Assembly (NCBI GenBank): GCA_037577475.1
Contig: CM075189.1
Coordinates: 31,891,339 to 31,955,338, forward strand
Origin: Chaunax sp. Z400
Lineage: Eukaryota > Chordata > Actinopteri > Lophiiformes > Chaunacidae
Length of the DNA stretch: 64,000 bases
Reading direction: 5' to 3'
Below the pieces are notes generated by a model. It had not been told where the DNA came from and ran no database searches. It worked only from the letters and a program-made list of their open reading frames with translations. Shown in pieces: positions 54,150 to 64,000 of the stretch. The position numbers and the translations under genes are program-made. The first letter of the stretch is position 1. Every line of letters begins with the position of its first letter.

Positions 54150-54240
54150 TTGCCTCGAGCTCCAGCTGACTGACAATCTCGCGACGTGAGAGTGCCAGCC
54201 AATCAGCGCTCGTGTTAACAACAGAGGGTGCGCTCGTTTT
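54150..54240 (-). promoter_or_regulatory. Candidate TATA-less snx25 promoter
   Basis: About 0.8 kb upstream of the snx25 ATG lies the most CpG-rich stretch nearby. It contains TCTCGCGA at 54177-54184, eight bases of the known TCTCGCGAGA promoter palindrome, and an NF-Y-type CCAAT box, AGCCAATCAG, at 54197-54206, 22 bases away from the first C of one to the other. No TATA box is evident. The interval 53371-54150 would then be 5' UTR and possibly 5' intron. Confidence 0.5.
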
Positions 54241-55659
54241 GATAATCAAACCAGTCCGAGTTAACGGGGGTTTGTTTTTACCTTGCTTTTCCTGGCAACT
54301 TTAAAAACAACACCCAACTGGGCAACAACGGATTGTAATCAAGCTTACAACGAGATAAAGGATCATGCCTTTTTACTCACGATTGATTTTTCTTCACAAC
54401 ATTGACTTTAAAGGGTTTCTGACATAATTACAAATGTGTTTTCCGTTTTTACGGCACAAAGGCTTCATGAGATGTAAATGAAAAATCAATATTTTAAAAG
54501 CAATGAGACAATTGCGTGACAATTATGACCAATAGATTGCTGATTATTTTAAACAATGTCTCAATGTTTCCACCTTAGTTAATTTCATTTATAATGCTAT
54601 GGACAACTACTGGGAATTAATTATTGTTCTCTTTATCTCCCTTTTTTGTAAAATACTAATACTAATACTGACGCTACTATACTGACACTACTACTACTAC
54701 TTTTACTACCACTTATTATTATTATTGTTGTTGTTAATTTGTCTTGAACTCCCAGAGAGTAATTAAGCCATTAAAATCTATGGATATATCATCAAATAAA
54801 TAAGTGGCAGCAAATCACTTTTCATGAGTGGATAAAACAATACGACAAATAAATAAATAAAAATTTAACGGGCTCATTTAGGCCTTATCACACAAATCGA
54901 CCCATCGCAATATAATGAGACCCTTATTCTTAACAGACACTCTCTATTAAAAGATTGATTATTGATATGACCAATCATTTTAAACAATGTCTCAACTGGC
55001 TATATGAAGTTTCAGAAATGACAACAGTCAGACATAAGATATGCAAAAGGTTGCATCAAGGTTAAAATATTCTTGACTATGTCATATCTACAGTTGGCCA
55101 GGTCTTAAAGGTGTTCATGCTAGAATATGAAAAATAACTCAAATGACATACAGGTGCTTTCTTGCTTTATTTGGTGAATTATTGTAATATAAATGACAGA
55201 GAAATAGAGCTAGATGTATGTTGACAAGAGAATTTGTCAATAACCTGTGAGTACTTGTTACATATGAATAAATGACTCTATTGACTGTAATTTTCATTTA
55301 TGTTATTTATCTTTTTTTTAAATTTCCATTGTATTGTCACACATCAGCTGCTCCTTATATTATTGTTTAAAAAGCACTTTGAGATCTTATTACAGACATT
55401 TTCACTGACGTGTCACTTCACTGTTTCTGCATGTGTCTCACACACACATATCAGATTTCCATTTTCTCCACTAGGATTTATGTAAATGGACCCAAATGTT
55501 CAACTTTTGTCCTGACTCTCAGTACAAACATCTTCAATGCCTGCACCACATTTCTTTGACTGAATAAAACACTACATTTGATCTTCACAGGAGTTACAGG
55601 GAGGCTGGGGTGAATGCTGATATACATTTTCACAAATATCTGGGAAATATGTATGTAAG
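54241..55659. other. Intergenic region between snx25 and fgl1-like genes
   Basis: AT-rich sequence without recognisable exons. A trinucleotide-rich stretch, (ACT)n then (ATT)n and (GTT)n, lies at about 54655-54737. Nothing else stands out. Confidence 0.5.
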
Positions 55660-56002
55660 TAGAGCTGCAATGATTAGTCAAATAATTGTTGATTAATAAA
55701 TCAAAAGGAAATTGACTGCCAACATTATGATAATCCATCAAACTCTCAGTCATTTTTCAAGCAAAAATGTCAAATATTTTTTGGTTCCTGCTTCTAAAAC
55801 TTCAGGATTGGTTGCTTTTCTTTGTCATTTATGATTGTGAATGAGGAGTATTTGGGTTTTGGACTGTCAGTTGGAAACAAGAAATAATTTTAAGATGTTG
55901 GGCTCAAATTGAGATTTTTTCAAAATTTTTGAGAATAAAGGGTTTATTGTGAAAATAATGGTCAGATTAATCCGTAATGACAATAATCCTCCGTTGCAGC
56001 CC
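55660..56002. mobile_element. MITE-like DNA element between fgl1-like and snx25
   Basis: It starts AGAGCTGCAATGATTAGTCA and ends with a sequence whose inverse begins GGGGCTGCAACGGAGGATTA; both are GCTGCAA plus AT-rich sequence, giving imperfect inverted ends about 340 bp apart. A GGGGCTGCAAC terminus is common among fish non-autonomous DNA elements. It has no coding capacity. Confidence 0.5.
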
Positions 56003-56037
56003 CACCTTCAAATATGATATTATATAAGCTGCGAAAG

Positions 56038-56080
56038 TTTAATTACAATATTGTAAACCATAGAAAGTGTACAGTTTAAT
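56038..56080 (-). terminator. Possible ATTAAA polyadenylation signals for the fgl1-like gene
   Basis: The coding strand has ATTAAA at 56075-56080 and again at 56038-56043, 284 and 321 bases after the stop. No AATAAA occurs before a repeat at 55.9 kb, where one lies at 55943-55948. Confidence 0.35.
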
Positions 56081-56363
56081 ATAAGAACACTTCAGAACTT
56101 AGGGTAATTGAATCTTTGATTCATCTTGGCTAAACTCTCTACTTTACTTAGTACCTCCTAATTTTCTCCACCCAGATGCAATCAGATAATAATATTTGTT
56201 ACCAGGTGCCAGCAGGGCTGATTAGTGTTTAGTGTGCACAACTCCACTTACAATTAGTGAGGAATACAAAATGTGTTATGTTTCTGTGTGTTGTTAAATT
56301 GGAAAAATGAATTCACAACAAGAAATACCAAACCAGAAAATTTGATATCTGCTCAGTTCTGAT

Positions 56364-59077
56364 CTAGGACAGTGGTGTGTGGTGAACAGCATTGGGGTCG
56401 TCGACAGGGTCAATTTTGAAGTGGGAGGGCCGCAGCTTCATGATGCTGGTCTTCAGGGAGTACCACCATCCTCTCCAAGTATACCAAACTACACCATCAT
56501 CTGTCAAAGCGCTGTAGTACCCACTGGGGTAGTAGAGGCCATTGAGATGGGCTGAGTGACACCTGCAGAGAGGTAGAGTGAAGATGGAAGTTTTTTTTAT
56601 CATGATATTACAGCAACAAGAAACTGAGAGCATCATGCTGCATATATTTGCTTCTATGTGCATCGGCTGAGGGGGAGACACATTCTCTAATCATGACAAC
56701 CCATACTTGTTGAACCACCAGCCTCCTTTGTCCTCCTGGGCACAGTTTCCTTTGTAGTTGTCGTTGTCCTGGTCGTAGGTGCTGAATTTTATGCCCTGGT
56801 GACTGGCCCACTCTGACACCCCCACCTGATAACTTCCAGACAGAGCATCTCCAGCTGTACCTACATAGGTTCCAAAGGTAAGCCGGAAGTGATCCTGCAC
56901 AGAGAGGTGGAGCTGGTTAACTTGCATGAGCTTAAAAATAAAGGGAAGAATTTGAGGTTTTGGAAAATGCTTATTTACTCTCTTGTGGAGGGTTGGATGA
57001 GAAAAGCATAATTCCTTGACAGGAAGACTGGGGTGGCCAAAAGATATTATTAAATCTTAATTCCCAATCAACCAAAGCTTGTTTTACGTGTTGGTTTTTG
57101 TAGGCATTAGAGAAAAAAAAGGTGATGTGTTCATTTGTGAGCTATAAAACTGTTGGAAGATTTTTTTTTTTCTTTGAGCAAAGCCAAGCTAGCTGTTTAC
57201 CACGTTTTGATTCTAAGCTAAGCTAACCAGGCTACAGGCTGTAGCTATAGAGACATGAAAGTATTATCAATCCTCTCATCCATCTCTCTGCAAGAAAGGG
57301 AATCACTTTAGTATGTTGAAAGAGTGAAACGAGCACAAGAAGATGAACAGATGCATTAAGTACTCAAATACACAAAGACAAAGCAAGATTTAAGGTTTGC
57401 TTCTTCAGCATTTGCAAATATTTGAATATTTTTTATAGCAAGACTAAAATTAAATTAATTTTATATATTTGAGTTGTAAGTCAGCATCAACACCGTTTCA
57501 TTGGCCACTTTGAAGTTCCTGTACTCGGCATAGCGCTGGTTACCATCAAAGTCTTCTAGGTAAATGCTCAGAGAATAGTTTCCTGTAAAAGACATGAAAG
57601 AACAATCCTATATCATACTGTATCAACACAAGAATAACCGTTTTTGGTCACTCGATGGTGATGATTGTAAACAATATTGCTGAGCATGTTAGCAACAGGT
57701 GACTATTTACACACAAAACCGACCTGGGGAAACATTAGCATACATTTGGAGTCATGTTTCCGGTCAAATGATACATGTAAGTCCAATATTTTCTCTTGTC
57801 CGATCTGCTCAGTATCTGATCTCCTCTGTCTCCTGAGAAAAATAGCTGCACCGTGTTCATCAGCTAGTTGTTAGAGTATAACTTCATCTGTCTGCTGTTT
57901 GGAGCAGAGCAGGCAGCATTTAACAGGTTCCTAAACTATTCTTGCTGGAAACAATTTCCTGCTGTTGCTGGTTGTGATGTTAATGTGAAACATTAGTGAA
58001 ACATTTAAATTACAGGTTATAAAAAAAAAAAAATTTTAAATTAGAATTTCACTGACTAGAGCACATACCTCCACCAGTCCCCTTTAATTCAAACGAGGCT
58101 TATATCATTTCAAGGCAGGAGGTGATGAATTTAGTCTCTAATAAGTAGGATGTTATCATTAAAGGAGCTCATGAAGTCATTACTGCTGAGGCTTATAGGA
58201 ATACTGGGCTCAATAGACCTGTGCCTCTCTGTCAGCCTGGCTACAGTACTGAACACAAACCTGGGGTTGTTCTTATTCTCCTCTATTAGTGTTGAGTAAC
58301 AGGCTGCTCTGGCATTGCGAAAGGCCTTCCTATAGCTTTTAAGGCTGTCTTGCCAGGCTAATCGAGACTCTTTCAGTTTAGCACGACGCCATTTTCTCTC
58401 TAGTTTTTGTGTTATTTTCTTTAGATTGCGGGTTTGAGGGTTATACCATGGCGTTAATCTCCTATGTTTGAGACTCTTCTTTTTTAGAGGGGCAATGGAG
58501 AGATGAGATGATCAATATGGGAGGGACTGAAATTAGTGTAGGAGTCCTCTGATATAGTCAGACATGGTGATGAATTTAGTACTGATGGAATCACTTCTTT
58601 AAATTTTGCTACAAAAAAAGTTGTTTTTTTTTGCTACAGCATCATCAGATAAGTTTCTAGTGTAAAAGCGTTTTTCTAGCGGTGTGTAATCGAGTAATAT
58701 GAATTCAAATGTTATTAAATAATGATCAAACAGTGGATGGTTTTCTGAAAAGGCCATTAAGTCTTCAGTTTTAATGAATGAGGTAAGAGTGAACTAAAAC
58801 ACTTCAGGGTCTGTCACTATGAGTGCCACCTTTTGCAGTTCACATAAGCATTTGATGACACGAATATTAATCAGTGCATCTGAAACATCAAATTTAATTA
58901 ATGGTAAATTTCAAAGCAGTATTTACCTTGTGTAGTGATGTAATGCAGGTTGTCGTTTCCAAGCCAAAATTCTCCTAATTCTGCATCCATGTCTCCAAAA
59001 CCATCCTGATACTCTGCCCATGACCTGATAGATAGATAGATAGATGATAGATGATATATAGATATATAGATAGATAT

Positions 59078-59123
<46 letters not shown>

Positions 59124-59266
59124 GATATATAGATATATAGATATATAGATAGATAGATAGACAGATAGATGATATATAGATAGATGATATATAGATATAT
59201 AGATAGATGATATATAGATAGATGATATATAGATAGATAGATAGATGATATATAGATAGATGATAT

Positions 59267-59300
<34 letters not shown>

Positions 59301-62300
59301 GATATATAGATAGATAGATAGACAGATAGATGATATATAGATAGATGATATATAGATAGATGATATATAGATAGATAGATAGACAGATAGATAGATAGAT
59401 GATATATAGATAGATAGATAGATAGATAGATGTATAGATATATAGATAGATAGATGATATAGATAGATAGACAGACAGACAGACAGATAGATAGATGATA
59501 GATAGATAGATAGATAGACAGATAGATGATATAGATAGATAGACAGACAGACAGATAGATAGATGATAGATAGATGATAGATAGATGATAGATAGATGAT
59601 AGATTGATAGATAGATAGATAGACAGATAGATGATATAGATAGATAGACAGACAGACAGATAGATAGATGATAGATAGATGATAGATAGATGATAGATTG
59701 ATAGATAGATGATAGATAGATAGATGATAGATAGATGATATAGATAGATAGACAGACAGACAGATAGATAGATGATAGATAGATGATAGATAGATGATAG
59801 ATTGATAGATAGATAGATAGATGATAGATAGATGATAGATAGATAGATGATAGATAGATGATATAGATAGATAGACAGACAGACAGATAGATAGATGATA
59901 GATAGATGATAGATAGATGATAGATAGATAGATAGATAGATACCTGTTAAACTTCTCTGCTCCATTGATCCGTCTCTGGATGACGATCCAACCACCTCCA
60001 TCACTCATATCACAGTAGACTCTGACTGGAGCTGGGCTGCCCTGGGGTTTGATTGTGTACAGACCACTGGATTTGGAGCCAGACTTGAAGAGTTGGGAGC
60101 AGTCTGACACACACACACACACACAAATGCACACTTTAAATTTCCCATATCATCTGATTCCTGTTTCTCCCTTATGAGACCTGAAATAAGATATTTTAAA
60201 CCGTGGATCTGACCTGTGTACTGGGTGTCCTGGTTCTGGTCAGGTATAGCTTTGTCCTTGTTGCCAGGTTGGTTCAGCAGCTGTAATCTGTGCAGGAGGA
60301 GTTGTTGTTTCTGAAGCTGGCCTTTCAGAAGCTTCTCATGTTCCTGTAGACGGAGCACCTCTTCATGGCAGCTGTCTGACTACACACACATTTTGATTGC
60401 ATACTTGTGAGGATCTCTACTTGCATTCATTTTCTAACTCTGTGAAACATTAAAGAAACACAGTAGTCTGAATACCTCAGTATTTCATATTATATTTGAT
60501 TCAGGAGAGGGTGATCCTGTCATGAATTAAGTGCAGGAAATGTAAAATATTTCAAAATCTGGATATAAAGCACTATAATTTATGATATTGATAAATAGAG
60601 ATTTTCAGAGATTATTAATTTTACTGTTACTGCAGAAGGCCTACATTTAATCTTAACCTTAACATACCCTAGCAAACCCTAATGCTAAGCTAACCTTAAA
60701 CCCATTATCTAAACCTAGAAATAACTAACTAACTAACTAACTAACTATGATGGTGATAACTTAGCCTGAAGATTGGAAACAAGGGGAAACAGCAAACCTT
60801 GTTCTGTCCAAAGTTAATGAGATCAACCTGCCAACATGTCTGAAGTTCAAACATGTTATATCTTGTTTGATTAATCCATACAAAAAAAAACACCATAATA
60901 AAAATGTCAACTTTATGGGGGTTTTACACCAGATGGTTTCTTAGCTGGGAGCATTAACTTCCTTTCAGTGACAACACAAACTAGACCTCACTCAGAGAGC
61001 ACAAACCTCCGCCCAGGCAGCCCAGTCTCCCCATTATGTTACTGCAACTAAAAGCAATAACCATGATAGTCTGACCCTCATAATATGACCCATTGGCCAT
61101 GAAAACCTTGAATTTGGAGTCACATTAGAATCATTATTAGTTTGATATTAGTTTGTCATTCAAGAAAAACGATATTTCACTAATGGCGGTTTTCATCAGG
61201 ATCAAACTCAGTAACTTTTATAGATTCATCAAATCTGACACCAAACTGAATCAGTGCAGTTTCAGCTACAATTAGATCTTAGTTCAAGTGTATATTATTA
61301 TTACTTATTTCAAAGTAGGGAATTTTGTGTGAACCCTATACATTTAAGATCTGGAGTATTATTTGGATCCAGATCAGACTGATGTGTGTTAGATCCTACA
61401 GAGATGTCATCGTGTCATTTTTGTCCAAATATTATTGGCATTATCCATGAAGATAGAGGCAAACATCTTGTAATTACCCCTATCCCACAAAGGTAAATAA
61501 ATCCTTTAAAAAAATTCTGGATCCAGATGATGATCTGGATCACCACCAAAATCTAATGGATTCATCAAAATCCATTCAGAACATTAGAGTAATCCTGCAA
61601 ACAAAGTAACAAACAATGCTGGTGGCCGAGGTAATCCGATATGACATGTTATGTAATTACATCAGACGTGCTGAAGCCAGGCTAGCTGGTTCCCAGAGTT
61701 TGCAAACTTTATGCAAAGCAAAGCTAAGCGTGCATTTCCAAAAATGATAAACTACTACTTTAAAGAGACCAACCAAAACTTTCTTACATTTAAAGATTTT
61801 TATCACTGGCAATTTGTTTTTCAGTGACAGAAAGAGACAAAAATCACACCATATCCCAACTGCAGTTAAAACAGGAGGTGAGTAATAATATAGAAACTGA
61901 GCTTGGAAAGTAGTAGTACAAGAAGTAACATCATTGCACTTGAAATTAGAATTGAAACTTTGAATAGACTAAAAATTATGTTCATAAAGTAGATTTGTGT
62001 ACATCAAGAACCTCTTTCAAAATATACTCAAAGTGCAAAATCAACCATCCTAAATTTATCAACACAACACATATTTGTATGTAGTCAACAACAGCAACAG
62101 CCAAAAAAAGATCAGAAGTCAAGACCAGTTTTTAGGTGAAAAATGAGCACAAACGCATTTGCTTAACACAAAAATGAAGGAAAGATTTCTGAATAGTTGT
62201 GAATTAAACGTAAGCAAAGCAGAATGAAGGTTTACTTACACAGAGGGATTGAGAACAAGCTGTGATGACCACCAGCCCTGTGAGAAGCAGCTGCTGACCT

Positions 62301-62305
62301 CCCAT
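56364..62305 (-). CDS. fgl1: Fibrinogen-like protein 1 (hepassocin) type, 7 exons, 321 aa
   Basis: FGL1 is a secreted hepatocyte protein with mitogenic activity and, in mammals, a ligand role for LAG-3 (family knowledge). Exons: 62240-62305, 60214-60379, 59944-60103, 58927-59024, 57494-57582, 56707-56894, 56364-56562; phases agree and the total is 966 bases. Residues 1-22 are a signal peptide (MGGQQLLLTGLVVITACSQS LC). Residues about 26-60 are a Leu/Gln-rich coiled coil, and about 78-309 a fibrinogen-related domain: DCSQLFKSG, YCDMSDGGGWIVIQRR, FGTYVGTAGDALSG, a calcium-loop DQDNDNYKGNC at 234-244, GGWWFNKCHSAHLNG and VWYTWRGWWYSLKTSIMKLR. Human FGL1 is 312 aa and ends similarly (WYTWHGWWYSLKSVVMKIRP), which favours FGL1 over ficolin, angiopoietin or MFAP4 types. 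The third intron is a pure tandem repeat and the fourth holds a LINE. Confidence 0.87.
57990..58860 (-). mobile_element. LINE ORF2 fragment (endonuclease to RT linker) in a fgl1-like intron
   Basis: Frames of the minus strand give DHYLITFEFILLDYTPLEKR, then RRLTPWYNPQTRNLKKITQK followed by LERKWRRAKLKESRLAWQDS, YRKAFRNARAAYYSTLIEEN and NDFMSSFNDNI. This is the region between endonuclease and reverse transcriptase in fish L2/CR1/Rex-like LINEs. It is interrupted by frame breaks and lies in the sense orientation between exons 58927-59024 and 57494-57582. Confidence 0.72.
59025..59943 (-). repeat. GATA/TATC tandem array that is the entire third intron of the fgl1-like gene
   Basis: From the donor G at 59943 to the acceptor AG at 59026-59025, all 919 bases are built from GATA, GACA, GAT and GATATA units (plus strand). 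The exon before ends AACAG and the exon after starts GTCATGG, joining as Asn-Arg-Ser-Trp in the conserved FReD order (human NRGW). On the minus strand the array has no AG and no TAA, TAG or TGA. A block with GACAGACAGACAG recurs at roughly 59.46, 59.53, 59.63, 59.74 and 59.86 kb, the last three spacings near 105-120 bp. Confidence 0.95.
62240..62305 (-). other. fgl1: fgl1-like signal-peptide exon
   Basis: The exon encodes MGGQQLLLTGLVVITACSQS followed by LC, a hydrophobic core with small residues near the end, fitting cleavage around residues 17-22. Donor TGT|GTAAGT at 62240/62239, phase 0. The intron that follows (60380-62239, 1.9 kb) shows no recognisable repeat or exon beyond short tandem ACTA units near 60726-60746. 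Confidence 0.8.
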
Positions 62306-64000
62306 CTTCTTGTTGTGGTAGCACAAAAATAAAAGACCTGAAGTATAGAAAGGAAGATGCTTCTACTTCTCAGAGTGAAGCTGAATCTGGTTGATTTTCA
62401 CCGTCAGCATGCTGGACCAATAAAAGTTGCCCACATCTGGATCCAAAGAGAGCTGTGCCCAAGGAGAAGCAGAAACCGATGAAATACCTCATTCTCCACA
62501 GTCATAAAATATAGGAAATATGCAGGGAGTGTCCAGAACAGATGTACACTAGCCAGAAGTAGCAGAACGTTTGGGAAATCTATTATTTGTCTAATGTAAT
62601 AGAATAAAACAAAGAATATATAGAATAGAGGTATAATATGAACATGTATTTATCAGAGTAGACAATGTCAGCAGTATTACATCAAGTGTTGCTCAGCGTC
62701 TCAGAATCTCTCTCCTTTAGTCTGGGATCTGCCTTCTCTTTCTCTAATCTCCACTCAACAGCTCTCTGATTTTACCATTTTAAATGGCCACTCATCCAGA
62801 TAATATTGTCTGTGGGTGTCAGTAGAAGATTCAAGTAGTCATTTTGCCGACGAGCAGTATTGTACCATTTCAATAAGTGTTATAACCAGCTACCAACTGA
62901 AGGTCAGGCCAGAGCAGAGACACATTTTGTCTCAAAGGAATGACATAAATGAATAATGTGGCTGATTTAAAAAGAGTCAAAGTAAAGGAGAGATGTGAAG
63001 TCTGTCTAAGAAAAGGAGGCAAGTTTCAGATCATCCTTGAAGGTTGTATCTGAAGCAGCTGGACCTCTGAAAACTGTTTAAATGTTTTAAACACTGCTTT
63101 CATTGTATGATTGCATACTCCTATTGAAATGTGTTTAGAGATGTAATGATGCCAGTTGTCCATCAGAACGGTTTCATCTCTGGTTGTTGTGCAGGTCATT
63201 CACTGAATGATGAACAGACACATGTTGTGTGTAATAGATGGTGGTGGACATCTCATGTAGAGTGATTTGTAATATGTATGTTAAATGCACGTTAGAACTG
63301 ACACAACACTGTATGTGTTCACATACTCTTTAGCCTTTGCTCCTCGACAGTGAGTGTTCATCATACATTCAGGGTGACTCAAATGCATTTAGCCAGTTGA
63401 TACAATAGAAGGAAACAAGAGAAAGGTCAACTCCAAAAAGCAGTGGTTATAATGTGTGAATGCCATATTCTTACTGTTACATAATGTTATAACCTGGGCA
63501 ACAAAAAACCAGGACCCAAATGCGCGACACAGAAAACAGTAGAAGAAAATGAAAGTCTTTACTGCAAAGGTACAAGTCCAAATAGGTAACCCAAAAGAGT
63601 TCAAACAGGCAGGGTAAAAACAGAGAATAACACACTAGAGAATTAGAAATTTAACAAGGAATACGCTGGTAAGGACGACACGAAGGCACATCACAGACTG
63701 GCACAAGAGGGTAAGTGAAGGCAGACTAAATACAACAGGAGGTGAGGTTAACAGGACACAGCTGAGGACAATCAGGACTATCACACAGACGGAGAGAAGG
63801 GATGAGACTGGATCAGAGAATCAAAAACCTTGTAAACAACAGAACACATTTCATTATCTAGCAGGGTGGGACCTGTCACATAAAAGGTAAGACAATGTTC
63901 TAAATCACATTTTAGGACATGTATTCTATAATCTGTAGAGGATTACATTTTAAAAGGAAACCTTCCGACGCTGCCTGTTTTTATGTAGCCACAGACATCA
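62306..64000. other. Upstream flank of the fgl1-like gene
   Basis: This should contain the fgl1-like promoter, but no clear TATA box or confident factor site was identified. From about 63480 to 63860 the sequence (CAGGACCCAAATGCGCGACA at its start, GGGTGGGACCTGTCACA at its end) resembles the edges of dispersed DNA elements in fish, but the family is uncertain. No exon was recognised. Confidence 0.4.

Noticed and set aside
58898..60134. 368- and 403-residue open reading frames rich in Leu-Ser-Ile-Tyr
   Set aside because: They are read-through of the stop-free TATC array that forms an intron; exons 3 and 4 on either side join correctly by splicing.

Overview
The window is vertebrate nuclear DNA, almost certainly from a ray-finned (teleost) fish. 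The evidence is split genes with GT-AG introns whose conceptual exons match vertebrate proteins, very dense (CA)n microsatellites, and several Tc1/mariner remnants, tRNA-headed SINEs and L1- and L2/CR1/Rex-like LINE pieces of the kind common in fish. No bacterial, organellar or viral gene was recognised.

Three protein-coding genes lie head-to-tail, all on the minus strand. (1) A fibrinogen-like 1 (hepassocin-type) gene, 62305 to 56364, has 7 exons and encodes a 321-residue secreted protein with signal peptide, short coiled coil and fibrinogen-related domain. (2) Sorting nexin 25 (snx25), 53370 to 35295, has 21 exons in perfect phase and encodes 971 residues with two N-terminal membrane segments, then PXA, RGS, PX and nexin-C regions. 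(3) Centrosome and spindle pole associated protein 1 (cspp1), 32074 to 15701, has 27 recognised exons and about 1,066 residues; the phases show that one further exon was not located. Exon boundaries were placed by eye from splice consensus, reading-frame continuity and recalled similarity to the human proteins, with no alignment run. The products act in unrelated places (secreted, endosomal membrane, centrosome/cilium), and nothing suggests co-regulation.

Layout: 1-15,480 is intergenic, with microsatellites, an L1 3' end (about 1615-2960), a SINE cluster (9735-10052), a 14-bp minisatellite (12034-12127) and a Tc1 pseudogene (13260-14335). 15,480-33,000 is cspp1 with its promoter region; 34,500-54,200 is snx25; 56,000-62,305 is the fgl1-like gene. 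62.4-64.0 kb is intergenic with a possible repeat.

The most unusual structure is the third fgl1-like intron (59025-59943). Its 919 bases are GATA/TATC-family tandem repeat from splice site to splice site. The minus strand has no AG before the acceptor and no stop codon in any frame, so the array is at once an intron and an open reading frame. Other points: (TG)n tracts sit against several 3' splice sites, including a 146-bp one 18 nt from a cspp1 acceptor; snx25 has a GC-AG intron; and a 22-bp near-perfect hairpin lies in a snx25 intron.
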